64,000 bases of DNA from UBA11136 sp964482135. Lineage in GTDB: Bacteria > Pseudomonadota > Alphaproteobacteria > UBA11136. Shown in pieces: positions 43,238 through 55,724 of this stretch. The first letter of the stretch is position 1; the number at the start of each line of letters is the position of its first letter. The DNA lies in assembly GCA_964482135.1 (NCBI GenBank), contig CAYZWF010000006.1:4796-68795 (forward strand), given 5' to 3'. Position numbers and translations under genes: made by a program. A model generated the notes under the pieces. It searched no databases, was not told the origin of the DNA, and saw only the letters and a list, made by a program, of their open reading frames with translations.

Positions 43238-44800
43238 GTGACTGAATCGGACGACGACATAACCGAAGACGAAGACGCCGCGGAAGACGTTCCTGACGAC
43301 GACTCTGATAATGACTCCGGTGATGACTCCGGTGATGACTCTGGGGATGACTCTGGGGATTCCGATGAGGCTGCCTCCGACAACATCACCGATGACATCG
43401 ACTTCGATGATGTCGACTCCGGGGGTGACGACAGTCCCAGCGAGGAAGACTTAGAAGAAGATTTCGAAGAAGACTCCGATGAAACAGACGAGACCAATCT
43501 CGATCCCTTCGCCGACAAGGAAGATGAGGATCTTTCCTTCCTCATGGATGAGGCGGACGAAGAAGGGTATATTGATCTCAGTGAAGACGAGGAAGAGGAA
43601 GACACGTCCGGCGGAGGGTTCCGGGTCAGCTTTCTTCTCGTGGCCTATCTTGTGGCGCTGTTGTTCTTCGGCGGGGTTATCGGCTGGCTGCTGATGAGCG
43701 GAGAGGAAGAGGCGAGCACCGCAGAGACCACTACGACGACCTTCACATCATTGCTTCCCCCGGAAATGGAGGAATCTGAGCGCGCCTCGATTTGGGGTGA
43801 CGATCCGGCGGGCATGGCCGGGCCGGGAGCAGCCTCCGAAACGGCCATGGTCAACGGCGATGGCATGACAGACGGGGCGGAGGAAGGAATTCAGTCTCCC
43901 GCGCGGCTTCTCCCCCGTGCTTTCCTTGAAAAGGAAATGGCTCAACTCACCCCAAGCCCCGATCCGGAGCTGGTGGAAGAGATGGCGGATGGCCCGCTGC
44001 CAAAAATTGCCGAAGATGGCCGTATGTCGTTCCGGGTTTATGCCCGGCCTTTCGACCATAACGAGCAGCGTCCGCGCATCGCCGTCATTATCCAGAATAT
44101 GGGGCTAAGCCACAACGCGACGGAAACCGCAATTCAACAGCTTCCCGGATCCGTCACCCTGGCTTTCTCGCCTTATGCCGACAATCTTGAGCACTGGACC
44201 ACCGAAGCGCGCAAGACCGGCCACGAGATATTGCTGGCTATGCCCATGGAACCGGTGAATTATCCTCTCAACGATCCCGGCCCCTACGCATTGATTACCG
44301 GGCTTTCTCCCGAACAGAACGCAAAGCGCCTGCAATGGCTGATGAGCCGGTTTACCGGCTACGTGGGCGTGACAAACGAAATGGGCTCGCGCTTTATTAC
44401 CTCCAACCAGGATATAAGGCCGGTACTGGAAATCTTTCATAATCGCGGCCTTATGTTCGTGGACAACCGCGTTACCAGCCGCAGCGTCGCCACCCGGGTG
44501 GCTCAGGATGTAGGCCTGCCCTGGGCCGCCGGCGACAGGTCCATCGACCGCAATCCCTCACGCCAGTATATCGACGACAAACTGGCCGAGATCCAACGCA
44601 TTGCTCTCGACAAGGGGAGCGCCGTGGCCATGGCCTTGCCCTATCCCGTGACTTTTGAACGTCTTGCCCTATGGCTGCCGAAGCTGGAAGAGGAAGGCTT
44701 CGTGGTGGCCCCGGTTTCGGCGGTGATCCACCAGCAGGAACCCAGGGAAGAAGAAGAGGAAAGCGAAGAAGCAGAGGCAAACGATGAAGGAGAACAGTGA
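43238..44800 (+). CDS. Divergent polysaccharide deacetylase (DUF610) with acidic N-terminal domain
   Basis: GTG 43238 gives 520 residues. Residues 1-125 are almost entirely Asp, Glu, Ser and Gly. A transmembrane helix follows (FLLVAYLVALLFFGGVIGWL, about 130-150), then a linker and the DUF610 NodB-like domain: RIAVIIQNMGLS, SVTLAFSPYAD, MPMEPVNYPLNDPGP, FVDNRVTS. The usual deacetylase metal triad (D, H, H) is not evident, so it may bind rather than deacetylate glycan. The topology puts the acidic part in the cytoplasm and the domain in the periplasm. It overlaps rppH by 17 bases. Confidence 0.82.
   Translation: MTESDDDITEDEDAAEDVPDDDSDNDSGDDSGDDSGDDSGDSDEAASDNITDDIDFDDVDSGGDDSPSEEDLEEDFEEDSDETDETNLDPFADKEDEDLSFLMDEADEEGYIDLSEDEEEEDTSGGGFRVSFLLVAYLVALLFFGGVIGWLLMSGEEEASTAETTTTTFTSLLPPEMEESERASIWGDDPAGMAGPGAASETAMVNGDGMTDGAEEGIQSPARLLPRAFLEKEMAQLTPSPDPELVEEMADGPLPKIAEDGRMSFRVYARPFDHNEQRPRIAVIIQNMGLSHNATETAIQQLPGSVTLAFSPYADNLEHWTTEARKTGHEILLAMPMEPVNYPLNDPGPYALITGLSPEQNAKRLQWLMSRFTGYVGVTNEMGSRFITSNQDIRPVLEIFHNRGLMFVDNRVTSRSVATRVAQDVGLPWAAGDRSIDRNPSRQYIDDKLAEIQRIALDKGSAVAMALPYPVTFERLALWLPKLEEEGFVVAPVSAVIHQQEPREEEEESEEAEANDEGEQ
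43311..43358 (+). repeat. 12-bp coding tandem repeat, four copies
   Basis: ATGACTCCGGTG occurs twice and its variant ATGACTCTGGGG twice, in frame, encoding four D-S-G-D units in the acidic N-terminus of the DUF610 protein. It is a likely site for slippage that changes repeat number without a frameshift. Confidence 0.85.
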
Positions 44801-45299
44801 AAAGGGGGACAGCCGGGTGAAGGGGCTTTCCTACCGGGATGGCGCGGGGATCATGCTTTTCAACGGTCTGGGACGTGTCTTCGTGGCGCGCCGCATCGAT
44901 ATGCCCTCGCAAGCCTGGCAGATGCCGCAGGGGGGAATCGATGCCGGAGAGACTCCGCGCGAAGCCGCCCTGCGCGAACTGGAGGAGGAGATCGGCACCT
45001 CCAAGGCGGAAATCATGGCCGAAAGCCGGGACTGGCTGACCTATGAACTGCCTCATTGGTTGGTGCCAAGGGTGTGGGGCGGGTGCTATCGCGGACAGCG
45101 CCAGAAATGGTTCGCCATGCGCTTCACAGGCGATGACGCCGATATCAACATCGCCACCGAAACCCCGGAATTTCTCGACTGGAAATGGGAGGACATAAAC
45201 CGCTTGCCGGAACTCATCGTTCCCTTCAAACGCAAACTTTACCAGGATCTTATCGCCGAATTCGGTCATCTGGTGCGGCCCCCGGGTGATGCCTGCTGA
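44784..45299 (+). CDS. rppH: RNA pyrophosphohydrolase
   Basis: This Nudix hydrolase of 171 residues removes pyrophosphate from 5' ends of mRNA and so starts decay. The Nudix box is GGIDAGETPREAALRELEEE (followed by I-G), with QAWQMPQ before it and WFAMRFTG and FLDWKWEDINRLPELIVPFK after it, all RppH traits. The start lies inside the DUF610 gene end (17-base overlap). The first ten residues are charged and not conserved, so an internal GTG nearer 44820 may be used instead. Confidence 0.92.
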   Translation: MKENSEKGDSRVKGLSYRDGAGIMLFNGLGRVFVARRIDMPSQAWQMPQGGIDAGETPREAALRELEEEIGTSKAEIMAESRDWLTYELPHWLVPRVWGGCYRGQRQKWFAMRFTGDDADINIATETPEFLDWKWEDINRLPELIVPFKRKLYQDLIAEFGHLVRPPGDAC

Positions 45300-46518
45300 C
45301 GGCGAAGCCCGCCTGGAGCGGGTCCTGGGGTTGCCGATGCTGGTTCTCTATGGGCTGGGCACTACCGTCGGCGCCGGCATCTTCGCCCTCGTCGGCAAGG
45401 TGGCGGGACGCGCCGGGCTTTATGCGCCGGTCTCCTTCTTCGCCGCCGCCGTAATCGCCGCCTTTACCGCCCTTTGTCTGGCCGAGCTCTCCGCCCGTTT
45501 TCCGAAAAGCGCGGCAGAGGCTGTCTATGTGCGCGAAGGCTTGCATTCCCATCATCTGGCGCTTGCCGTGGGTCTGCTCGTGGCCGTGGCGGGGATCGTC
45601 TCCGCCGCCGCCATCACCAACGGGGCGGTGGGCTATATCCACCAATTCCTCGACATCTCCGCGCCGCTCCTGATCCTGATGCTGGTGCTGGTCATAGGAG
45701 GCCTCGCCGCCTGGGGCATTGCCGAATCCGTGGGCATCGCTGCTTTCATCACGCTGGTTGAGCTGGGCACGCTGGTGATGGTGGTCTGGGCCGGTAGTGA
45801 AGGACTCTCCGCCATACCTGAACATATGGGAGACTTCGTTCCGCCCTTTGAGGGCGTCGCCTGGGGCGGGATCATGGCCGGAGCCTTCCTCGCCTTTTAC
45901 GCTTTCCTCGGATTCGAGGATATGGTCAAGGTGGCCGAGGAAGTGAAAGACGTCACCCGCACCCTGCCGGCGGCGATCATCCTTACCCTCCTTATCACCA
46001 CACTGGTTTATGTGGCCGTGGCCCTAGCCGCGGTTTCAACCCTCGATCCGCAAGAACTCACCGCAAGCGAGGCGCCGCTGGCGCTTATCTTCGAACGGGG
46101 TACCGGCGCTTCGTCGGCGGTCATCAGCTTCATCAGCATCTTCGCCCTTTTGAACGGCGCATTGATCCAGATAATCATGGCCTCGCGGGTTTTCTACGGC
46201 CTGGGGGAACAGGGGATGCTTCCGGGTTTTCTTTCCCGGGTCCATCCCGTGACCCGTACGCCGCTGATTGCCACCGCCCTGGTTACCGGCATTGTGCTGG
46301 TGCTGGCCTTGTGGTTTGGGCTCGAGGCCCTGGCCGAGGCCACCTCGGCGGTTACGCTGGTGATTTTTTCGCTGGTCAATCTGTCTTTGGTCATGGTCAA
46401 GAGACGCACCCCCGCGCCGCCCGGCATCCGCATTTACCCGCTCTGGGTGCCGGTGGCCGGCTTTGCCTTCAGCGCCGGGTTTCTCTTTATGGAGATGGCT
46501 CCCCGCCTTGGCGGATAA
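45289..46518 (+). CDS. APC-family amino acid permease
   Basis: The 409-residue integral membrane protein has about twelve hydrophobic helices. Helix 1 carries LYGLGTTVGAGIFALVGKVA, the G-x-G-I-F unwound region that binds substrate carboxylate in this family. FLAFYAFLGFEDMVKVAEE fits helix 6 and its following loop. It probably imports an amino acid by proton symport; the substrate is not readable. ATG 45289 overlaps rppH by 11 bases. The gene converges on atpC with 27 bases between and no clear terminator. Confidence 0.83.
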   Translation: MPADGEARLERVLGLPMLVLYGLGTTVGAGIFALVGKVAGRAGLYAPVSFFAAAVIAAFTALCLAELSARFPKSAAEAVYVREGLHSHHLALAVGLLVAVAGIVSAAAITNGAVGYIHQFLDISAPLLILMLVLVIGGLAAWGIAESVGIAAFITLVELGTLVMVVWAGSEGLSAIPEHMGDFVPPFEGVAWGGIMAGAFLAFYAFLGFEDMVKVAEEVKDVTRTLPAAIILTLLITTLVYVAVALAAVSTLDPQELTASEAPLALIFERGTGASSAVISFISIFALLNGALIQIIMASRVFYGLGEQGMLPGFLSRVHPVTRTPLIATALVTGIVLVLALWFGLEALAEATSAVTLVIFSLVNLSLVMVKRRTPAPPGIRIYPLWVPVAGFAFSAGFLFMEMAPRLGG

Positions 46519-46545
46519 GAACGCCCACCCTGGCCCCTATGGGTC

Positions 46546-46962
46546 TTAGCGGGCTGCCGCGGCCGCCGCGGCGTCACGCATGGCCTCGGCCACCATCAGG
46601 GCATTCTCCGCGGTCCCGCGGGCGTCATCGCTGGTGCTGGCGTCGATATCGTCACGCAGGTCGTTGATCTGGGAGTCGATTTCCTTGGCGTCCAGCTCGT
46701 CCACCGGCACCGCCTGTTCGGCGAGAACGGTACAGCGTTGCGGGGTCGCCTCGGCGATGCCGCCGCTGACGAAGATGCGCGTCTCCACCTTGCCTTCATT
46801 ATGGACCTCGAGGACGCCGGGACGGACCCCGGAAATCAACAGAGAATGTCCGGGAAGAATGCCGAAATCACCCTCGGCGCCGGGCACAAGCACCATATCC
46901 ACCTCGGCGGAGATCAGCAGCTTTTCCGGGGATACCAGCTCGAATGCGACTTTTTCTTCCAT
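46546..46962 (-). CDS. atpC: ATP synthase F1 epsilon subunit
   Basis: The 138-residue protein begins FELVSPEKLLISAEVDMVLV, with GAEGDFGILPGHSLLISGVR and the FVSGGIAEATPQRCTVLAE strand of the N-terminal beta sandwich. The C-terminal helical hairpin ends in an Ala-rich stretch. Epsilon couples rotation and can inhibit hydrolysis. It is the last gene of the operon, 12 bases after atpD. Confidence 0.95.
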   Translation of the reverse strand: MEEKVAFELVSPEKLLISAEVDMVLVPGAEGDFGILPGHSLLISGVRPGVLEVHNEGKVETRIFVSGGIAEATPQRCTVLAEQAVPVDELDAKEIDSQINDLRDDIDASTSDDARGTAENALMVAEAMRDAAAAAAAR

Positions 46963-46974
46963 CAGGCTAAATCC

Positions 46975-48399
<1,425 letters not shown>

Positions 48400-48443
48400 G
48401 ATGAAAGTTCCTCTCTGTGGGGCCTGTTCCGGGCCGGGGGTGG

Positions 48444-49334
48444 TTACAGCGCTTCGGCGCCGGAAATAATTTCAATCAGTTCCTTGGTGATGACGCCCTG
48501 ACGGGTGCGGTTATAGAAGATGGTCAGATCGTCGATCATATCGCTGGCATTACGGGTGGCGTTGTCCATGGCCGTCATGCGCGCGCCCTGTTCGCTGGCG
48601 GCGTTTTCAAGAAGGGCGCGGTAAATCTGGACCGAAAGATTACGCGGCAGCAGGTCGGCGAGGATTTCCTCTTCCTCGGGCTCGAATTCATAAATGGCGG
48701 GAATGCCGCCTTCGGTCCCGGCTTCTTCCTCCATCTCGGGGATGGCGAAAGGCACCAGCTGCATGCGCGTGACTTCCTGGGTGATGGCCGATTGGAACTT
48801 GGCGTAAATCAGGGTGCAGACGTCGAACTCGCCTTCGGCGAACATGGTCGAGATACGGTGGCCGATGGTGTCGGCCTGGGTGAATTCCAGCTTCGGCTTG
48901 CCCACATCGATAATGGTATCGGTGATATGGCTCCCGTATTCCCGCTTGAGCTGGTCATTGCCCTTGCGGCCCACGCACAGCACCTTCACCTCCTTGCCTT
49001 CGGCGGAAAGCTCGGAGATGAGCTGGCGGGCGCTACGTACGATATTGACGTTGAAGCCGCCGCACAGGCCGCGGTCGGACGATGCCACCACCACCAGATG
49101 GGTCTTGTCGTCGCCGCTGCCCGCAAGTAAGGGCGGTGCGCCGTCACTCTCCTTGAGGCTGGCGGCCAGCGATCCCAACATGCGTTCCATGCGTTCGGCG
49201 TAGGGGCGCGCGGCCTCGGCCTGTTCCTGGGCACGCCGCAGCTTGGCCGCGGCCACCATTTTCATGGCCGAGGTAATCTTGCGCGTCGACTTGACGCTGG
49301 TGATGCGGGTTCTCAGTTCTTTGAGAGTGGACAT
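48444..49334 (-). CDS. atpG: ATP synthase F1 gamma subunit
   Basis: The 296-residue central shaft begins LKELRTRITSVKSTRKITSA and has SDRGLCGGFN in the Rossmann-like part. The end (ASDMIDDLTIFYNRTRQGVI, then KELIEIISGAEAL) is the conserved C-terminal helix that turns inside the alpha-beta ring. A 16-residue acidic insert near 190-215 (EEEAGTEGGIP to EFEPEEEEI) is somewhat longer than in E. coli. Confidence 0.97.
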   Translation of the reverse strand: MSTLKELRTRITSVKSTRKITSAMKMVAAAKLRRAQEQAEAARPYAERMERMLGSLAASLKESDGAPPLLAGSGDDKTHLVVVASSDRGLCGGFNVNIVRSARQLISELSAEGKEVKVLCVGRKGNDQLKREYGSHITDTIIDVGKPKLEFTQADTIGHRISTMFAEGEFDVCTLIYAKFQSAITQEVTRMQLVPFAIPEMEEEAGTEGGIPAIYEFEPEEEEILADLLPRNLSVQIYRALLENAASEQGARMTAMDNATRNASDMIDDLTIFYNRTRQGVITKELIEIISGAEAL

Positions 49335-49382
49335 GCCGTCGCTCTACGCAGTTGTGATTTTCTTAAATCCTGGGGGCCGGGG

Positions 49383-50911
<1,529 letters not shown>

Positions 50912-50912
<1 letters not shown>

Positions 50913-51472
50913 CAACCAATTCCCTTCATGGCGAGCTGTAGGTTTTGCAGTTTGGTGCGCAGTGAGCTGTCGAGCATGCGCGATCCGATACGAACGATCA
51001 GGCCGCCGATAATCGACTCATCCACTGTCTGGTTAACGCTGACGTCCTGTCCCACGCCCTTTTTCAGGGCGCTCTTGAGAGACTTCACCTGAGCCTCGCT
51101 CAGGGCTTTGGCGGAGGTCACCTCGGCGCTCATCTCGCCGCGCTTTTCGGCCAACAGGGCGAAAAAAGCGCCGATGATGGCGGACAGGGAGAAAAGACGG
51201 TGATTGCTGGCGACCACGGCCACGAAACGCTGGGTCAGGTCGCTGATTTTGGCTTTGTGGAGAACCGCCGCCAGCGCTTTTCCCTGGTCCTCGCGCGCGA
51301 GAACCGGGCTGCGCAACAGGCGGGCAAGGTCATCACAGCCGGCGATCATGGCCTCGATACTGCGAAGATCATCCTCCACCGCGTCCAGAACCTTGCCCTC
51401 TTCGGCAAGATCGAACAGGGCGGCGGCGTAACGCAGGGAAATCTGTGATTGACCTGAGGCTCCGGATGACAC
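50912..51472 (-). CDS. atpH: ATP synthase F1 delta subunit
   Basis: The 186-residue stator protein reads SQISLRYAAALFDLAEEGKV at the N-terminal helices and VNQTVDESIIGGLIVRIGSR near the end, both delta/OSCP signatures. GTG 51472 is chosen because AGGGGA lies nine bases upstream and the length is then standard; GTG 51502 and an earlier start at 51553 would add non-homologous residues. No Fo genes follow, as usual in alphaproteobacteria, where Fo is encoded elsewhere. The roughly 200 bp up to priA should contain the operon promoter, but I cannot place it with confidence. Confidence 0.94.
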
Positions 51473-51673
51473 CTGACGTGGTCCCCTTTTCTCCCCCGAC
51501 ACTTCCCTCTGATATTCCCAGGGGTGGAGAGCTAACTCATTGAATATAAACAAAAATGCCCCATAGCGGGGGAACCCCTTAGGGCAAAGCCAGCGATACC
51601 TAACATAGCCTTATTGCCGTTGCAACCGGACTCACGCTCTAAGGCACAGCGACAGTCTTTTTCGAGGCGACGG

Positions 51674-53920
51674 TTAAAGAAAGCTGTAGGGGTCAATATC
51701 GATGCGCACCCGCACATGGGTGGGGATTTTTATGGCTCCCAGCCAGCTTTTCATCAGCCCCGGCACGTTGCTGCGGCGTGGCGCCTTCAATAACAAACGC
51801 CAGCGTGTGCGGCCATGAAGAACGGTCAGCGGCGCCGGTGCGGGGCCGAGAATTTCCACCTCTTTTATATGCGGTGCGGCGCGGCGCAGATTTCGGGCCG
51901 TGGCCTCCACCGCCGCGGCGTTACGGCCGGAAACGATGACCGCCGCCAGCCGTCCGAAGGGCGGCAGGGCAAAAGATTGTCGTTGTTCCGCCTCGGCTTC
52001 GAGAAAGGCGTCACGTTGGCCCGAGACCAGCGCTTCCATGACCGGGTGTTCGGGCATATAGGTCTGGAGAAAAACCCTGCCCGGCCGCGATTCCCGCCCC
52101 GCGCGCCCCGCCACCTGGTGGAGAAGCTGAAAGGTGCGTTCCGCGGCGCGCAGGTCACCGCCGGCCAGGCCCAAATCGGCATCCACCACGCCCACCAGGG
52201 TCAGCCCCGGAAAATGGTGACCCTTGGCGATGATCTGGGTGCCGATCAAAAGGTCGATCTCATGATCCCGTACCCGCGAGAGAACCTCCGCCACGGCTTG
52301 CGCTCCGCCCGCCATGTCGCTGGCGATGACGGCGAGCCGCTGGTCCGGGAACAGGCCGCCTGCTTCCTCGGCCAGCCGCTCCACGCCGGGGCCGCAGGTA
52401 ACCAGGGTGTCTTCGCCGCCGCATTGGGGGCAGGACTCGGGCGGCGGCAGGCGATAGCCGCAATGGTGACAGATAAGACCCTGCGGCGCGCGGTGGGTGA
52501 CCAGCCAGGCGGTACAGTTGGGGCAGGAAAAACGATGGCCGCAGGTGCGGCACAGTGTCAGCGGCGCATAGCCGCGGCGGTTGAGGAACAGCATGGCCTG
52601 TTCGCCGCGCGCGAAAACAGCCGCCAGGGCTTCACGCAAGGCCGGGGACAGCCATTGCCCCGTCTCCGGGCCTTGGCTGCGCATGTCGATGGCCGTCACC
52701 TCGGGCATGATGGCGCCGCCGTGGCGGTCGGGAAGGTGGACCCGCTCATAGCGCCCTTCCTCCACATTGACGGTGGTTTCCAGGGACGGCGTGGCCGACA
52801 CCAGCACCACCGGGCACGCCGCCTCGCGGCCCCGCACCACGGCCATGTCACGGGCGTGATAGATGACCCCTTCTTCCTGCTTGTAGGCGGCCTCGTGCTC
52901 CTCGTCGACGATGATCAGGCCGAGATCGGCAAAGGGCAGGAACAGGGCCGAACGCGCGCCCACCACCACTGCCGCGCCATGGTTGGCCACCGCGCGCCAG
53001 GTGGCCCGCCGCTTACCCTGCGCCAGCTCCGAATGCCAGACCGCTGGGGCGACGCCGAAACGCTCCGTGAAACGTTCCAGCCATTGTCCGGCCAGGGCGA
53101 TCTCCGGCACCAGAACCAGCACCTGTCGGCCCCGTTTCAGCGCCGCCGCCACGGCCTCGAAATAAACCTCCGTCTTGCCCGACCCGGTAACGCCGTCCAC
53201 CAGGGTCACGGAGAACCCGTCCCCGTCCACCTTGGCGCACAGTTCCCTGGCCGCTCTCTCCTGATCCGCCGAGAGAGACGGTCCCGCCCGCCCGGTATCG
53301 GGGGCGGCGAAAGGGGTTGGCGGCGCACAAGCCACCTGGGTCAGGGCCCCGGCCTTGGCCAGTCCCCGCACCACACCGGCCCCGCTTTCCGCACGCCGCG
53401 CCAGCTCCGCCGCGCCCAGCGGTGTATGTTCACTTGCCGCATCGAGAACCCGAACGCGCGCCGCCGTCATGCGCAGGTCTTGGGGCGCGGTCTTTGCCCG
53501 CACATAGCCCGTCATTCCCGCTGCGGGGTCGAGGGCCTTGGGCACGCTCATGGCCATGCGCAGCACCGAACCCAGCGGGGCGCAGGTATAAGCGGCGGCC
53601 CAGTCGATGAAACCGGCGATATCGGCGGGCAGGGGCGGCGCGTCGCGGCGGGCGATCACCTGTTTGAGCTTTTTCGCGTCCACCGCTTCGCCCCCGGTCC
53701 CCTCTGATGTGGGATCACAGGACCAGACACAGCCGGTGCGTTCGCGTCCGGCAAAGGGTACGCGCACGAAATCGCCTTCGCTAAGCGGGGGCTCCAGCTC
53801 GTCCAGATAATCGTAGGCGCGGTCCAGCGGCAGCGGCAACAGCACCCGGACCCGGCGCGGCGGCGGGGCCGTGGCGGTCTTTCCGGAGGCGTTAGATGAA
53901 CTGGAATGGCGTGGCGGCAT
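51674..53920 (-). CDS. priA: Primosomal protein N' (replication restart helicase)
   Basis: The 748-residue 3'-to-5' helicase reloads the replisome at stalled forks. The N-terminal DNA-binding domain starts VRVLLPLPLDRAYDYLDEL. The helicase core has Walker A LVDGVTGSGKTE, Walker B IIVDEEHEAAYKQEE and LNRRGYAPLTLC. Paired cysteines (CRTCGHRFSCPNC, then CHHCGYRLPPPESCPQC) bind two zinc ions. DLLIGTQIIAKGHHFPGLTL is motif V. It lies upstream of the atp operon on the same strand and is divergent from DUF484. Confidence 0.97.
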   Translation of the reverse strand: MPPRHSSSSNASGKTATAPPPRRVRVLLPLPLDRAYDYLDELEPPLSEGDFVRVPFAGRERTGCVWSCDPTSEGTGGEAVDAKKLKQVIARRDAPPLPADIAGFIDWAAAYTCAPLGSVLRMAMSVPKALDPAAGMTGYVRAKTAPQDLRMTAARVRVLDAASEHTPLGAAELARRAESGAGVVRGLAKAGALTQVACAPPTPFAAPDTGRAGPSLSADQERAARELCAKVDGDGFSVTLVDGVTGSGKTEVYFEAVAAALKRGRQVLVLVPEIALAGQWLERFTERFGVAPAVWHSELAQGKRRATWRAVANHGAAVVVGARSALFLPFADLGLIIVDEEHEAAYKQEEGVIYHARDMAVVRGREAACPVVLVSATPSLETTVNVEEGRYERVHLPDRHGGAIMPEVTAIDMRSQGPETGQWLSPALREALAAVFARGEQAMLFLNRRGYAPLTLCRTCGHRFSCPNCTAWLVTHRAPQGLICHHCGYRLPPPESCPQCGGEDTLVTCGPGVERLAEEAGGLFPDQRLAVIASDMAGGAQAVAEVLSRVRDHEIDLLIGTQIIAKGHHFPGLTLVGVVDADLGLAGGDLRAAERTFQLLHQVAGRAGRESRPGRVFLQTYMPEHPVMEALVSGQRDAFLEAEAEQRQSFALPPFGRLAAVIVSGRNAAAVEATARNLRRAAPHIKEVEILGPAPAPLTVLHGRTRWRLLLKAPRRSNVPGLMKSWLGAIKIPTHVRVRIDIDPYSFL

Positions 53921-54008
53921 GGTCTACACTCTATTCAAGAGTTGCGGCGGGTCAAAGGGGGCCATGCCATGACCGGGACATACAGTCTCACCTATCAGAG
54001 AAGGATCA

Positions 54009-54740
54009 ATGGAAAGGCGCAAACAAACGGCCACCAGAAACCAGACCGGAACTCCCGAGGAGTCCGGTCCGTCACCCGCCACAACAGAGGCCGATGGCAT
54101 AACCGGGGCCGAGGTGGCCGACTATCTCCGCGCTCATCCTGATTTTCTTTCCACTCATTCCGATCTGTTACGCACGCTCACCCCGCCGCCCCGTTACGAG
54201 GGCGGCAATGTGGTGGACATGCAGGCCTTCATTATCGAACGTCTGCGCACCGATCACGACGACATTTTGACCACCAGCCGTGGCAACATGGCCGGCCAGT
54301 CGCGGGTGCACGAGGCCGTGCTGGCCTTTCTTTCCGCCCGCAGCCTCGAACATCTGGTGCATCTCGTCACCACCGACCTTGCGGTGATCCTGGGCCTCGA
54401 TGTGGTGGTTCTCTGCGTGGAAAGCGCGGAGGCGGAATCCGCCGCCGGGGTGCGGGTGTTGGCGCCGGGCATCGTCAATCGCCTGCTCGATGGCGGCCAC
54501 GAGGTGCGCCTCGACGGCGAGACGGAGGCCGATCCCGCGGTATATGGCGGCATGGGGTCTCTGGTGCGCTCCCAGGCCCTGATCCGGCTCGAATTCGGCG
54601 GCAGGGACTCCACCGGTTTGCTGGCGCTGGGCTCGCGCGAGGAAGGTAAATTCCACGCCCGCCAGGGTAAGGAACTGCTCACTTTCCTGGCCCGCGTCAT
54701 CGAATGCAGTGTGCGTTCATGGCTCGGCCGTCTGCAATAG
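54009..54740 (+). CDS. DUF484 family protein
   Basis: The 243-residue cytoplasmic protein has the DUF484 start GAEVADYLRAHPDFLSTHSD and VVDMQAFIIERLR, followed by a helical linker and a GAF-like domain (LVTTDLAVILGLDVVVLCVE). The biochemical role is not established; the gene commonly precedes xerC, as here with a 22-base overlap. AAGGA lies five bases before ATG 54009. The first 30 residues are polar and variable. Confidence 0.88.
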   Translation: MERRKQTATRNQTGTPEESGPSPATTEADGITGAEVADYLRAHPDFLSTHSDLLRTLTPPPRYEGGNVVDMQAFIIERLRTDHDDILTTSRGNMAGQSRVHEAVLAFLSARSLEHLVHLVTTDLAVILGLDVVVLCVESAEAESAAGVRVLAPGIVNRLLDGGHEVRLDGETEADPAVYGGMGSLVRSQALIRLEFGGRDSTGLLALGSREEGKFHARQGKELLTFLARVIECSVRSWLGRLQ

Positions 54741-55687
54741 CCGGCCCCGATCCCGATCCTCTCCTCGCATCCGATCTGCAAGGCGCCGTCTCGGCGTGGC
54801 GGGTCTGGCTTGAAAGTGAACGCCGCGCCTCGCCCCATACCCTGGCCGCCTATGCTCGGGATTTGAACGGGTTTCTCGGATTCCTCGGCGGCCATCTCGG
54901 CGGTGAGGTGGGCCTGGCCCATCTTTCCGATCTGCGTGCCGCGGATTTCCGGGCCTGGCTGGCACGCCGGGTGACGCGGGGCCTACAGGCTTCCTCCACG
55001 GCCCGCGCTTTGTCTGTGGTGCGGGGGTTTTTCCGGTTTCTCGAGCGCCGCAATATTCTCCACAATCCGGCCATTCATTCCCTGCGTACGCCTAAACTGC
55101 CCCATCATGTACCCAAGGCACTTGAGGTCCAGGATGCGGTGGATCTGGTGGCGGCCACCGGCGATTCCTACGGGCTTGGTCCGCCCTGGGTGGAGAAGCG
55201 CGACCTCGCCTTGTTCACCCTCATCTATGGTTGCGGCCTGCGTATCGGCGAGGCGCTGGGGCTCGACCGCCGCCATATGCCGCAGAGCGACCGCATGACC
55301 ATTGACGGCAAGGGCGGTAAACAGCGCGTGGTGCCGGTGCTGCCCGTGGTGAAAAAGGCGCTGCAGGACTATCTCGCCGCCTGTCCCTTCGAATACGGCC
55401 CCGGTGACCCCCTGTTTGTGGGCCTGCGCGGCAAGCGCCTGCAGGCGGCCATGGCGCAGAAACGCCTGCGCGAGCTGCGGCCCCTGCTGGGCCTACCGGA
55501 AACCGCCACCCCCCACGCCCTGCGCCACAGCTTCGCTACCCATTTACTGGCCGGGGGCGGAGACTTGCGCGCCATCCAGGAGCTTCTCGGTCATGCCTCG
55601 CTCGCCACCACCCAGCGCTATACGGACGTGGATGCCGAACATCTGCGCGGCGTCTATCGCGCCGCCCATCCCAGAGCGAGAAATTAA
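54719..55687 (+). CDS. xerC: Tyrosine recombinase XerC
   Basis: With XerD this recombinase resolves chromosome dimers at dif. The 322-residue protein has the SAM-like N-terminal domain (SERRASPHTLAAYARDLNGF) and the catalytic domain with Arg in YGCGLRIGEALGL, Lys in GKGGKQRVV, H-x-x-R in HALRHSFATHLL, His in LLGHASLATTQ and the nucleophile Tyr in RYTDVD. The Xer type and DUF484 context rule out a phage integrase. ATG 54719 gives the natural start. Confidence 0.95.
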   Translation: MARPSAIAGPDPDPLLASDLQGAVSAWRVWLESERRASPHTLAAYARDLNGFLGFLGGHLGGEVGLAHLSDLRAADFRAWLARRVTRGLQASSTARALSVVRGFFRFLERRNILHNPAIHSLRTPKLPHHVPKALEVQDAVDLVAATGDSYGLGPPWVEKRDLALFTLIYGCGLRIGEALGLDRRHMPQSDRMTIDGKGGKQRVVPVLPVVKKALQDYLAACPFEYGPGDPLFVGLRGKRLQAAMAQKRLRELRPLLGLPETATPHALRHSFATHLLAGGGDLRAIQELLGHASLATTQRYTDVDAEHLRGVYRAAHPRARN

Positions 55688-55724
55688 GAGCCGGAAAAGC
55701 GAGGAATAAGAAACCGCGCCGCAC

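Noticed and set aside
43311..43358. Short regular repeats resembling a CRISPR or regulatory array
   Set aside because: The four 12-bp units are contiguous, in frame, and encode D-S-G-D repeats. There are no spacers.
51815..53707. Open frame of 630 codons on the plus strand
   Set aside because: It is antisense to priA. The predicted product is a low-complexity Arg/Gly/His mixture.
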